From Tuctoria greenei (lineage: Eukaryota > Streptophyta > Magnoliopsida > Poales > Poaceae), in the NCBI GenBank assembly GCA_036927565.1, contig JAYESD010000001.1:286699560-286763559 (forward strand): DNA of 64,000 nucleotides. Reading direction: 5' to 3'. A model generated the notes under the pieces. It had not been told where the DNA came from, did not search any database, and saw only the letters and a program-made list of their open reading frames with translations. Of this stretch, positions 25,195 to 35,476 are shown piece by piece. A program made the position numbers and the translations under genes. The first letter of the stretch is position 1; each line of letters begins with the position of its first letter.

Positions 25195-28100
25195 TCAAAA
25201 TTCATCAACATCATTATCATGTGCCCTACTCCTTAAACCAGCCCAACGATCTCCCATTGTGGCCTGTTCTAATTTCCATTTTCGCATATCATCTAGCTCT
25301 GCATCTTCAACATCTCCAACTAATTGATCGAGTCCTGCACCAAGCTCAACGATAAAAGTGTGTGGCAACTCTTCTTCTTGGTACACTTCTTCAACGTCTT
25401 CACTATCATGGTAACCATCATCCCCAGGAGTATATAACCGCTCACGGGGATTCACCTATATACCACCCACCAAGCATTGAGCTTCGTGCATGTATAAGGT
25501 AGATAATACACTTGCTCCACTTGATGTGAAAGAACAAATGTATTGTAACCTCATAGTCGGTCCTTATGTTTCACTTCCACCATTCCAAATTGGTTTTCTC
25601 GAGTTCCATGAGTCCGATCAAACCAGTCACAGTCAAAGAAGACAACTCGAAGGGTCTTATTTCCGATAAAAGTAAAAGCCATTTATGTCATATCGACCAT
25701 ACCTTCTAACATTCATCAATCCATTAGATAGCTGCCACAAATCTTCATGGACATTGTGAGTTCGACACCGTCAAAAATGATTGTAAGTTAAAATAATACT
25801 TCTTTAATAATAGTAACTTATAATATATAGAAGACGAGAGAGTATTACATAATCTCGAAACCGGGATAGGAAATCCGTCCCTCCATTTATTCCTTCTTTT
25901 CGCATCCCTTCTACTTGTTTGGCCGTAGGTTTATGCCTATGTGGCCAACATTGTCTGTGGAACTCGCTAAACGTGAAAAACCATCTTTTAGAATATATGT
26001 GTAGAAAAATATGTCAATTAGCATAAATCTAGGACAAACACTACTCGAAGTATTCTTGTATGACTTCTATATTTGCGTACATGTAGAGTAAAGCAACAGT
26101 CCTATCACGTTCGGATAGCACGTAGGTCGTGTAGCTACCAACGTTAGTGCCTCTCGTTTGAAAAATAGAGAGGTCATTTAAAGGGGGTGATTTGTCCACA
26201 TTGTACCGGATTGCCAAAGTATTGATATTGTTTTCTTCTGCAAAGTACACACTTGAAAAGTATCCTACTTCCTTAAGAGCATATGTTTCAGTGATGCACC
26301 CTTCCACCCTTACCCTGTTGCCAACCATTGGTTTCAGATATCGTAGCACTCTTTCAATGTAATACATCCACCTGTATTGCACAGGACCGCCAACTTTAGC
26401 TTTGAATAGAAGATGGATAAGCAGATGTTGCATTGGATTGAATAAACCCAGTGGAAAAAAATTCATCTTACATAAAAGTATGGGTGTCTCCTTCTGTAAC
26501 TTATCCATCATCCCTATCTTGATTTCTTTAGCACAAAGTTGTCTATAGAAATAGCTGAGATCGGCTAAAACCTTTCACACTGCATCATCTATATAGCCCC
26601 GAAATATAACCGACTATTATAATATGATAATCATGACTCTTCAACCCAGTGAAGTTTCTTGTGTTCACATTCACAGCTCGTTTCAGGCTAGCTGTGTAAC
26701 CATTTGGGAATTTCAAAGTTTTCATCCATTTCATGACTTCTTTCTTTCTTTAGATTGAACAAAGAAAGAAGCACGTGGCTTACCACCACTTTCAGATATT
26801 TTAAGAGTTGGACAGTGACAAATGTCTGTCAAACCTAGTCTAGCTATGTAATTGTCTTTCATTTTTCCAGGCATATCCATGCAAGTGTTTATGATACTTT
26901 CGTTCATGTTACGCTCCTGATGCATGATATCAATATTGTGCAATAGAATCAACGACTTCACATACAGTAGCTCCCAAAGTCAACATATGTGAGTCCAATT
27001 GTGTTCCTCTCTATAACCTACGAAATTTCCAGGACGACCTTCATCTGGCACCAGTTTGTCCAACATATCATAATTTTCTGACTCGTTGAGACGTTTCGGT
27101 GGTCCTTTAGCGACAACTATTTTTTTCTAAAGACATGCCTATGTTGTCTAAATATGTGATTCGAAGGCAGCCAACGTCTGTGACAATCGAAGTAAGATAT
27201 TTTGCCTGCATGAGTTAGTCGAAAGCAATCTTTGTCTGAAGCACATATCGGATACGTCGGATGACCGTGAGTGCTCCATCCGAAAAACATGACCTATGCC
27301 GGCAAATCATGAATGGACCACAAATAAGCAGCTCAAAGGTGGAATTTCTGCTTTTCGTAACTGTCGTACGCTTTGACTCCTGTCCACAATATTTTCAATT
27401 CTTCGATCAGCATTTTCAACATCACGTTGAGACGTGACCCAAGATGATCATATCCAGGTACAATGAGGTTGAGAAACATGAACTCGTTCTTCGTACAAAT
27501 AGCCGGTGGCAAGTTGTACGGAATGACAAAGACGGGCCAACAGGAATATGTTGTGGCTTTTGTATTGAACGGTGAGAATCCGTCTGTCGCTAATCTGATG
27601 CGAACATTTCTCACATCACGAGAAAAATCTAGATCGAAACGGTCTAGCACCTTCCATGCATCACTGTCGGGCGGATGCGTCAAGAATTCTTTGTTCTCAC
27701 GTTTACCTTCTTTGTGCCATCTCATGTGTCTTGCGGTTCTTTCTGAAAGAAACAACCGCTTCAACCGAGATGTCACAAGCAAGTAACGAAGCTGCTTATG
27801 TGCGACATATCGCCATCATCATTAACAACTTCGACATACCTCGGTTTACCACATTTTAAGCACATGTTCATGTTAGCGTGCTCTTTCCAGAATAACATGC
27901 AATTGTCTGGACACACATCAATTTTCTCATAGTTTATACCGAGACCAGATATTTTGATATTTGAATGATACATATCTTTAGGCGCTTTGTGAGGTTGTGG
28001 AAGGATATCGCAGATCAATTTTATGAGATCATTGTAGCAGTTGATGAAAAAAGTACTTAGACTTAATTATCATAAATTTGGTCAAAAAAGCAAGGACGAT

Positions 28101-28520
28101 CACAACCGTGTGTTCATGCAACGGCTATTGTAATTTTTTGAGCTCCTCGAAGAACTCTGCTGCCTCATTTGTAAGAGAATCCTCCGCTTCTAGAGCTTCT
28201 AGCATCTCATCCATCCTATCAACCTTTGTTATATCATCATCCTCACCCACTTCTTCTATGACTCGAGATTTAATCTCGCCGTGGAAAGTCCACACCTCAT
28301 AATGTGGCGTGAAATCGTTTTGACATAAGTGAAACGAAAGATCCAATCTTCTCAAAAACTTGGTGTTCTAGCATTTCGTACATGGGCACCGCACCATATT
28401 ATCTGTTGACAATAAAAATGCTCGATCTAAAAATTTATCTAATTTGATGTACCACTCATCCGAGTGACCACCAGTTCTGCTCTTCCAACCAGTATACATC
28501 CAACTGCGATCTTCACCCAT
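25195..28520 (-). pseudogene. CACTA tnp2-type transposase
   Basis: The frame opens at ATG 28520 with the transposase-associated domain (SWMYTGWKSRTGGHSDEWY ... VRCPC). It continues through VWTFHGEIKSRVIEEV and DMYHSNIKISGLGINYEKID (about 27970). The transposase core LATDGFSPFNTKATTYSCWP and YDHLGSRLNVMLK lies at 27333-27782, and a DUF4218-like block (FNPMQHLLIHLLFKAKVGGP) at 26041-26511. The last block ends at 25195 with an acidic tail. Defects are TAG codons near 28365 and 28125, frameshifts near 28030 and 27790, and several stops between 25450 and 26040, so it is inactive. Introns are likely but not resolved. Confidence 0.87.
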
Positions 28521-28591
28521 GTTTGGCTTTGCAGTTTAAAGCGAAAGAAATTATCGTTAATGTATGTAGGATAGGTTCTAAAATTTCGATA

Positions 28592-29360
28592 GCATAACAC
28601 CACATATTTAACATTATACCCCCCAATCAGGTGCAGTTCTTAAAGTAAAAAGGGTCATGACTATACAGTTATAGTCGTCATACGTATATCATCCGCTCGC
28701 CGGAGGCTGCAGCTCTTCGAGGCGAGCAAGGAGGAAAGAAAATTTCGACAGCATAACACCGCCTATTTAACACTACACTCCCCAATATGGTGTTGTTCTT
28801 AAGTAAAAAAACAGGTCATGACTATATAGTTATAGTCATCATACGTATGTCAGCGCTCACCGGAGGCTGCAGCTCTTCAAGACGAGCGAGGAGGAACGAA
28901 AATTCTTACAGCATAACACCGCCTATTTAACACTACACCCCCAATATGGTGCAGTTCTTAAAGTAAAAAGGGTCATTACTATACAGTTATAATCATCATA
29001 CGTATGTCAGCCACTCGCCGGAGGCTGCAGCTCTTCAAGACGAGCGAGGAGGAAAAAAATTTGACAGCATAACACTGCCTATTTAACACTACACCCCCCA
29101 ATATGGTGCAGTTCTTAAAGTAAGAAAGGGTCATGACTATACAGTTATAGTCGTAATACGTATGTCAGCCACTCGTCGAAGACTGCAGCTCTTCAAGACG
29201 AGTGAGGAGGAAAGAAAATTTTGACAGCATAACACCGCCTATTTAACACTACACCCCCCTATCCGGTGCAGTTCCTAAAGTAAAAAGGGATATGACTATA
29301 TGTTTATAGTCGTCATTCGTATGTCAGCCGCTCGCCGGAGACTACAGCTCTTCAAGACGA
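28592..29360. repeat. Five tandem copies of a ~159-bp unit upstream of CACTA transposase
   Basis: Units begin GCATAACACC at 28592, 28751, 28911, 29067 and 29227 (steps 159, 160, 156, 160). Each contains CCTATTTAACACTACACCCC, then GTGCAGTTCTTAAAGTAAAA, then TATAGTCGTCATACGTATG, then GGAGGCTGCAGCTCTTCAAG. The last unit is incomplete. The array lies just 5' of the tnp2 start, where the promoter and leader should be. It is probably a regulatory or transposase-binding repeat; that is inference. Confidence 0.9.
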
Positions 29361-30420
29361 GAGAAGTAAAAAGAACGAGAGAGTGACAGGGAAGTGGTTC
29401 CGTCGAGGTCCGCCATCCCCACGCGCGGGTGTTTGCTGTCTGCACTGTCGTCGTTCGTCTCCGTGTCTGTTTAGACGCATACTTTAACTTCTAACTAAAT
29501 GAGCCTTGTCGGGCCCTAAATGGATTGTGTCGGGTCAAGCGACTCGAATCCCATTTTTGTACATATAGTAACACTCAAGCAATCAAATTAAAAATTATAA
29601 CCATAATATAAAAAATAAAGCAATTTAATTAAACGTAAACATAACAATTATTAAATTATAACTTATCAATTAATAAACATAGACCTAAACATAAAATTTT
29701 TATTATAAACATAGACATAAGCATTGATCTAAACCTAGCTTAGCAAACTTAATCTCAATTAACAAAAAATTGAACATAGGCATAAATAAACATAAACATA
29801 ATTAAATATAAACCTAGCTAAGCATGATTAACATATACATAAGCATTATCAATTTAATAGAACAATTCTTCCACTAATCAACAATTTAATCTATGAATTA
29901 CACAATTCAATCAACTAATCACCAATTTAACCAACAAATTACATAATTCAATCATCTAATCAACTAATCACCAATAAACCTAACTAATTCCACATATTAA
30001 GCAAAAAATCAACAAATTAATTCAACACTAATTCAACAAATTAAACTATGGAGGAGGGTAGGGAGGGAGGGGGGGCCATGGAGGGCGGCATGGAAGGTGG
30101 GGAGGGCGTCGGCTAGGAGGAAGGGGAGGGGGAGGGGCGGCCATGGACGCGGGGGGGGGGGGGGGGGGGTAGGGGGGTCGGTTAGGAGGGGAGGGCGGCC
30201 ATGTATGGGGGAAGAGGGGGGCATGGAGGAGGAGGGGGACCGGCTATGGATGGGAGGGAGGGGGCGGCCATGGAGGGGAGCGGCTATGGGAAGGAGGGAG
30301 AAGAGGAGGGGGCGGCCATACCTTGAGGTGGCAGAGCGACGACGGTGGTGGCGGCACCAGCAACGAAGGCAAGCAAATGCGGCGCTTGATTTGGGAATGA
30401 GTGATCCTGGCGAGTATAGG
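29361..30420. other. CACTA 5' spacer: AT-rich then G-rich, no gene
   Basis: The stretch 29560-30040 is very AT-rich with loose repeats of ATAAACATA and AATTCAATCA. The stretch 30040-30330 is extremely G-rich on the plus strand (GGAGGG repeats and a run of about 19 G at 30151-30169). Translations of this part give only Pro/Arg or Gly/Arg low complexity and are not genes. Confidence 0.7.
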
Positions 30421-30640
30421 ACTTTAATTTGCGACGGTCGAGTTAATTGCGACGGCCCTAGGGTTGGCCGTCGCAATTAACCTTGTTTGCAACGGCCTCA
30501 GAAACGGGTCGTAGCAAATAAGATCTATTTGCGATGGCTCCCGGGCGAGCCGTCGCAATTTAGGCGTTTATTTGCGACGGAGTTGTTTATTTGCGATGGC
30601 GCGTTGCGGACCGTCACAAATGGTCGTGTTTCCTATAGTG
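30421..30640. repeat. CACTA subterminal repeats and right terminus
   Basis: There are at least six copies of TTTGCGACGG/CCGTCGCAA or variants in direct and inverted orientation, some forming hairpins (for example GCGACGGCCCTAGGG ... GGCCGTCGC at 30446-30475). The end is CCTATAGTG. In CACTA elements such subterminal repeats bind the accessory protein; the same role is inferred here. Confidence 0.85.
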
Positions 30641-30695
30641 TTGATATGTCCTATGTACAACAGTACATAAGTACAACCATTAAGTTGCAATCTAA

Positions 30696-31459
30696 GACCG
30701 CTCACAGCGGGCACCTCCATCCGGCCGGCTACCGCTAAAATAGAGGTGGGAGGAACTGTACACGCCCGCACCGACGCACTCTATCATGATCTATATACTA
30801 GAGGTCGGTACAGGGCAACTTCAAATCAAGAGGTCGATTGTAGCGGCCTCCATATCGGCAACGGTTGCTTCCTGCAAAGCAGAAGCTTCCGAACGACGTG
30901 CGGCGGTCTGAGGTCAACGAAGTTGGGCGAGGAGGAACAGCGGCGACGAGATGGATCTGACCGCGAATAGGTGGAACGGCCGGTGGTCGAGGCGGATCTG
31001 GCAAGCTCGACGCAGGATAGGGGCATCGGCCATTGGCGCGGAGAGGGCGGCGGCGATTGAGGAAGGGAGGGCGCGTGCTCGGTGCTTGGAGGAGAGGGCG
31101 GAGGAGAAAGCTCAAGAGGGATGAAGGGGCGGACGGGAAAGATCGAGAGACGGAGAGGAAGGGCGGTCGGGAAAAATATCTGTCCGTGATGTTGTGGAAG
31201 GTGCTGGTGTAGAGAAATAAAAGAAAGAGAAAAAGGAGAAAATAAAGACATGAAAAAACAAAATAATAAAAATAAATATGAAATAGAAGAAAATGAAAAA
31301 GAATAGGTAGTTATTTGAAATAATATAAAATAAATGATAGTTGATATAGAGATCTGATTTAGAGGTGGACGAGTGGTAAAACAAAATTGTAAAATAGGGG
31401 ATCTTTAGATCACCGTAAAAAGTAGTATAGAAGTTTGATATAGACGAGTGCTAGTAGTC
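30696..31459. mobile_element. Possible degenerate Harbinger/Tourist-like element
   Basis: It is flanked by TAA on both sides (30693-30695 and 31460-31462). The ends are weakly inverted (GACCGCTCACAGCG at left; GACTACTAGCACTCG inward at right). The content is mixed: a GC-rich part (30700-31200) and a purine/A-rich part (31210-31340). No transposase is visible. It may simply be ordinary intergenic DNA. Confidence 0.3.
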
Positions 31460-31462
31460 TAA

Positions 31463-31903
31463 ACATTGTGGTTGACAGCTGAAACAATCTTTTAATTTCA
31501 TATGCTGAAAAAGAGACATACTCATTTTTTTATTTCAGGTTTTGGATTCCTAGCTTCGATCTGCACCAAGCACATCACGCAAGAGTGACGACGTTTCGAA
31601 AGGTCAGAGTGACGACGTTTTTGACATGGGCAAAAACAGTTGCTGAGATGCTGGAATGGATGCAACCAAGCAGAGAAAGAAAACCGGAAAGTCAGCAAAA
31701 GCAGTCTTGTACTCTTGTGGCCGTACTGCTTAATTACTTAAGAAGGAAAATATCAGGCCACTCTCGAAGCCCTGCCAGCAAGTTGCCTTGGCAGATGCAG
31801 CTCCCCTTCCTTCGCTTGCTATCTCCAGCTGGGTTCTCTGCTCGCCCACTTGCTGTCTCCCTTCCTCCCCGCGCTTTGCACTCTGCTCAGCTCCAGCCTT
31901 CAC
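31463..31903 (+). promoter_or_regulatory. Upstream region of the DREB1A-like gene
   Basis: No gene is present. A 15-bp direct repeat AGAGTGACGACGTTT occurs at 31582-31596 and 31606-31620. Its TGACG core is the binding core of TGA-type bZIP factors, so these two copies are candidate regulatory sites. The final 100 bp are pyrimidine-rich, as is usual before plant TATA boxes. Confidence 0.45.
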
Positions 31904-31912
31904 CTATAAATA
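31904..31912 (+). promoter_or_regulatory. TATA box of the DREB1A-like gene
   Basis: CTATAAATA lies 122 bp before the start codon. Transcription would be expected to begin near 31935-31940, leaving a leader of about 95 nt without an ATG. The out-of-frame ATG at 31931 would lie upstream of that start site. Confidence 0.75.
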
Positions 31913-32033
31913 CGCGAGCTCAAATCCACCATGCCCAGCGCAATACCACTAGACACAAACACACAAGCAGCATCAAATCAAAGGCATCCAAGATATCCTA
32001 GGATCCAGGAACCAGGAGCTGATTTTGAACGAG

Positions 32034-32756
32034 ATGTGCCCAATCAAGAAGGAGATGAGCTCCGACTCGAGCTCCCCGTGCAGCAGCTCGACCTCGTCGG
32101 AGCACCAGACCGTGTGGCAGTCGCCGCCCAAGAAGCCTGCGGGGCGGACCAAGTTCCGGGAGACGCGGCACCCGGTGTTCCGCGGCGTCCGGCGCCGGGG
32201 AAATGCCGGGCGGTGGGTGTGCGAGGTGCGCGTCCCGGGGCGGCGCGGGTGCAGGCTCTGGCTCGGCACGTTCGACACCGCCGAGGCCGCCGCGCGCGCG
32301 CACGACGCCGCCATGCTCGCCGTATCCGGCGCAGGCGCCTGCCTCAACTTCGCCGACTCCGCCTGGCTGCTCGCGATGCCGGCCTCGTCGTCGTACCGCA
32401 GCCTCGACGACGTCCGCGACGCGGTCGCCGAAGCCGTGGACGAGTTCCACCGCCGCGAGGCGGCGCACGCCGAGGAGGACGCGCCGTCGGCCGCCTCGCC
32501 GTCCTCCTCCACCTCCTCTGCCAACACCAACAGTCGCAACGACGACGACGACGAAGACAACTCCTGCGACGACGCGGAGGAAGATCCGGCCGCCGAGGAC
32601 GCTTCGTTCGAACTGGACGTGTTCAACGACATGAGCTGGGACCTGTACTACGCGAGCTTGGCGCAGGCGATGCTCATGGATCCGCCGTGCGCCGTGGGGG
32701 TGGTCGGCGATGACGGCGAAGCCCACGTCGCCGACGTGTCACTGTGGAGCTACTAG
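32034..32756 (+). CDS. DREB1A: CBF/DREB1 transcription factor, DREB1A-like
   Basis: A nuclear AP2/ERF-family activator that binds the DRE/CRT element (core CCGAC) in cold, drought and salt-response promoters. It is an intronless, 240-residue frame. I start it at the ATG 32034 (MCPIKKEMSSDSSSPC) because the upstream codons have no ATG and this N-terminus resembles rice DREB1A. In order: a Ser-rich N-terminus; the CBF signature and basic nuclear-localisation segment KKPAGRTKFRETRHP at about residues 33-47; the AP2 domain at 48-106, with RWVCEVRVPGRRGCRLWLGT and RAHDAAMLA; the second CBF signature DSAW at about 108-111; an acidic Ser/Asp-rich activation region; and the terminal LWSY. The key Val and Glu of the DREB AP2 domain (WVCEVRV) are present. 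The gene is strongly GC-rich, unlike the flanking transposons. A second DREB1 follows 2.7 kb downstream on the same strand, as in the rice chromosome 9 DREB1 cluster. Confidence 0.96.
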   Translation: MCPIKKEMSSDSSSPCSSSTSSEHQTVWQSPPKKPAGRTKFRETRHPVFRGVRRRGNAGRWVCEVRVPGRRGCRLWLGTFDTAEAAARAHDAAMLAVSGAGACLNFADSAWLLAMPASSSYRSLDDVRDAVAEAVDEFHRREAAHAEEDAPSAASPSSSTSSANTNSRNDDDDEDNSCDDAEEDPAAEDASFELDVFNDMSWDLYYASLAQAMLMDPPCAVGVVGDDGEAHVADVSLWSY

Positions 32757-34155
32757 CTAGGTTGTAGTCTTCATGAATTTCGTCATTTCTTTCTGTTGGC
32801 TAGCCTAAACTGCCGAAGTGCCGAATTTCAGTAGTGTAACGGTTACTAATTTTGGTAATGAGAAAGAACAGTTGGAAAACATATCCAGTACCAAATAAGC
32901 GAATTTGCTTTTTTTTCCCTTTCGAATTTGGCAGTTACAAATAGCTGTTGACCGTGAGAAAAGTGCCCCTAGCTAAATGATTCCGGTATTTGCCTCTTGG
33001 AGAGTTGGAGTCACCCGTACGGAGTAACTTTTACTACATAAATCTTCTTTTTCTGTTTACACAAAATTGGAGCTAAACATTGTACCGTATGCATAGCTGC
33101 TTGCTTTAGTTGTTGTTTTTTTTTTTTGGCAAAATGGTGAATGGAAGAAGAAGACGACAGTGAAGAACAGAGGCAGGTGGTAGCTCAAAGCGTCAATGTC
33201 GAAGGTCCACAGTAGTTTGGTCCAGATTTCTGACATAAAGTAGTGAACAAAATGTGCTTGAGCAATAGGTGCCTGCTCTTGACCCATGCACCTCCAAATA
33301 CCGAAAACAGAAGAGCCGTTTATATGTTCTTGCTAAATAGAGTGTCCTTCACGAATTATAACTTGATTACGACACTTTTGTTTTGAAAATTCAATGTTTT
33401 TATTTCGGAGGAGGAAATATACCATGTTATTAGCCCTCTAGAAAAATATCTCGTGGATAGGCTCCCTAGGATGCATCCGGAGCCGCGAACCTAACACGGA
33501 GCATAAACAAAACACGTCCGCGTCAGAGATATTTACAGAGCGAGGTGATGATAGCTGGAGTACGCTATCGAGCAGCAGCCTCCACGGATCCACCTACACG
33601 TAGGAAGCTGCCTGCCTGCCTGAAAAGATAAACACCCCCGCTGAACTCCCAACCGCTAAGAAAACGGCAGCGGCAACATACAATAAATAAAAGTCCGCCG
33701 CGGGGGCGGAGGAGAAAGATCAGCCGCGCCCCTGATATTTGTTTCCCGCGGCTGGGCGCGTGGGCGCCGTCCGCGTCGCCATCCATCGGCATCGGTCTGC
33801 CCGTGCCGGCCGGTCCCAATCGACGTCGCGCTCGCGTTCGCGTAGCTGGTCCAGTGCACTCCACGGGAGGCAAGGCAAGCATGAGGAAGCGGTGCGGAAG
33901 TCGGAATCAGCTGCCGCTTGCGGGCTGGATCCGGCTAAGCAAACGGCTGTCGTCGCGGGTTCACTGTTTTTTTTTTCTTCAGAATCCATGGACGAGATGG
34001 CTGGTGCCCGCGGATTATATATGAATTCCGGCATGTGTGTTACTACTAGCGCTGTGTCATCTAGCTCGCGCGGTAACCTATTTCTATCAAACCGGTCCTA
34101 ACGATGCATTGTGAAACGTTTTTTCACATCCTGCATAGTCTACAGTGAGAGATTG
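32757..34155. other. Intergenic region downstream of the DREB1A-like gene
   Basis: The 3' flank includes AT-rich sequence with AATAAG-type motifs near 32890, a T-run at 33117-33127, and a GC-rich stretch at 33690-33960 that yields only short overlapping translations with no recognisable domain. I see no gene or clear transposon here. Confidence 0.5.
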
Positions 34156-34157
34156 TA

Positions 34158-34238
34158 CTCACACCGTTCTCAAAAGTTTATCATTTTCTAGTTTAAAATT
34201 GAACTACAAAACGACAAACTTTTTGAGAACTGTGAAAG
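34158..34238. mobile_element. Stowaway-like MITE
   Basis: It is an 81-bp element flanked by TA (34156-34157 and 34239-34240). The inverted ends pair over about 25 bp: CTCACACCGTTCTCAAAAG at left, and inward from the right CTTTCACAGTTCTCAAAAAG. TA targets and CTCCCTCCGTC-like ends define Tc1/mariner-derived Stowaway elements. Confidence 0.75.
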
Positions 34239-34248
34239 TATAAGGGTA

Positions 34249-34329
34249 CTCCTTCCGTCTAAAAAAGCTCGTCTCTTTGTAAGTTTATTTATGAATTATA
34301 AACCGACAAACTTTTTGAGACGAAAGAAA
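34249..34329. mobile_element. Stowaway-like MITE
   Basis: An 81-bp element starts 10 bp after the previous one, with TA at both sides. The left end CTCCTTCCGTCTAAAAAAG pairs with the inward right end TTTCTTTCGTCTCAAAAAG. The two neighbours share the inner CAAAAAGTTTGTC motif, so they are probably relatives. Confidence 0.72.
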
Positions 34330-34672
34330 TATAAAAGAAAACGAAAAGCATGATCAATTTTGATACCGAGGTTCATAAGATCAAGACGAACAATATCAGT
34401 CCATAAGAGGAGGTCTGTGCTACTACTGCAAGAATCTCGAAACATTTTTATAGGAATCACGGAGAAATTTTATAGGAAAATTTCCTACGATCCAAAGGAG
34501 GTCTGAGAAGTGCAAAGCTCCTACTGGATCGGATTTTAACTAGATAAATTGTATGTCTAAAACTTTTCCTAACTATGGATGGAGATTTATTAATAGAATC
34601 GTTGTAATAATTCTATTTCAAAATTTTTTGGCTACCTCTATATTCGTGTTAGAATTAATGTGGGCGCATGTA

Positions 34673-34751
34673 CTCTCTCCATCTTAAATACTTATCACTA
34701 TTTAATTTAAAAGTGAAATAAAAAGTGACAAGTAATTTGGGATAGAAGAAG
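34673..34751. mobile_element. Stowaway-like MITE
   Basis: It is a 79-bp element with TA on both sides. The left end is CTCTCTCCATCTTAAATAC and the inward right end is CTTCTTCTATCCCAAATTAC; both continue to CTT.TCAC. It is a different subfamily from the two upstream elements. Confidence 0.75.
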
Positions 34752-35090
34752 TATTAAATAGTCCGTAGCATTTCTAAAAGTCAAGGCAATAAATTTCCTT
34801 TTTTCCGTTATGTGAAAATGAATTTGGCCAGAAGGCCTGGGTGGAGGTAATGGTGGGGCGGAATCTGCCGGTGTGTGGCATCGAGAGCGCATGCCGCAAC
34901 GGCGGAGCCATTTGTTTCTGTTTTTAGATTGCTGGAATAACTGGAACCAGACCAAATGTAATGTAGCAAGAGCCATCAGTGTCACTCTACTCCCGCTCCA
35001 GAGTGCGCCTGGGGAGCTGCTGGGCCCTGTCATCCCCACGGACCCCACCCCAACGCCACTGTCCAGCAGCTCAACGAGCGGCTTTGCTTA

Positions 35091-35230
35091 GACCATTCGC
35101 TGTTTAGTAGTGGTATGCTGTAAAGCATACTGGATACACTGTTTAGTAGTGTAATTTAGAGTACGTACTGTAAAAGCTGAAAGAGAATAGTGTATAGAGT
35201 ATGATTTAGAGTATGCTGGTGCGGATGGTC
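35091..35230. mobile_element. Tourist-like MITE in the promoter of the second DREB1 gene
   Basis: It is a 140-bp element flanked by TTA (35088-35090 and 35231-35233). The ends are inverted: GACCATTCGCTGTT at left, GACCATCCGCACCAG inward at right. The interior has the repeated words TGTTTAGTAGTG and AGAGTATG. TTA targets and such ends are typical of PIF/Harbinger-derived Tourist elements. It lies about 110 bp upstream of the TATA box at 35344. Confidence 0.78.
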
Positions 35231-35343
35231 TTAGCCCCCACACGCCTGCCTAAATCAAAAATTTTTAATTCTGAGTCGGCACCAGCTGTTTCCTGACCAT
35301 GTTTCTCCGCGTCTGAACACACTTCCAACGTCGCAAAGCCATA

Positions 35344-35353
35344 CCTATAAATA
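35344..35353 (+). promoter_or_regulatory. TATA box of the second DREB1 gene
   Basis: CCTATAAATA lies 133 bp before the start codon; the expected leader of about 100 nt contains no ATG. The motif is the same as in the upstream paralogue (CTATAAATA). Confidence 0.75.
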
Positions 35354-35476
35354 CTCCGTTGTCCAAAACACACCCCACAAAGGTGCTCATCATTCAAGCT
35401 CCAGCACAAGCTCAAGCAAGGATCTCACTCCACTCTCCGCCCACAACTCGAGCAAACCACCGGCTAGCGAGCCACA

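Larger units (their letters stand above)
23767..30640 (-). mobile_element. CACTA (En/Spm) transposon, truncated on the left by copia-1
   Basis: The right end at 30640 reads CCTATAGTG on the plus strand, that is CACTATAGG inward, a CACTA terminus. Next to it are subterminal repeats of TTTGCGACGG in both orientations (30421-30620). Two genes read on the minus strand: tnp2-type transposase (28520 to 25195) and a second Transposase_24-type gene (25107 to 23767). The copia-1 LTR interrupts the second gene at 23766, so the remaining element and its other terminus lie left of the window. TTG at 30641-30643 may be the 3-bp target copy, but it cannot be checked without the other end. Confidence 0.9.

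Noticed and set aside
30033..30480. Pro/Ser-rich (minus) and Gly/Arg-rich (plus) ORFs
   Set aside because: Both are translations of a G-rich low-complexity tract within the CACTA element.
31931..32713. Upstream ATG at 31931 opening a 260-codon frame that overlaps DREB1A-like
   Set aside because: It lies only about 20 bp after the TATA box, so upstream of the likely transcription start, and the product is low-complexity Arg-rich sequence.
31973..32726. Long open frames antisense to, or in other frames of, the DREB1A-like gene
   Set aside because: They arise from extreme GC bias at third codon positions. They have no domain, are Arg/Ala/Val-rich, and the sense frame has a full AP2 domain.
33565..34101. 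Several overlapping ORFs of 60-120 codons between the DREB1 genes
   Set aside because: No start context, domain or promoter supports any one of them; the region is simply GC-rich.
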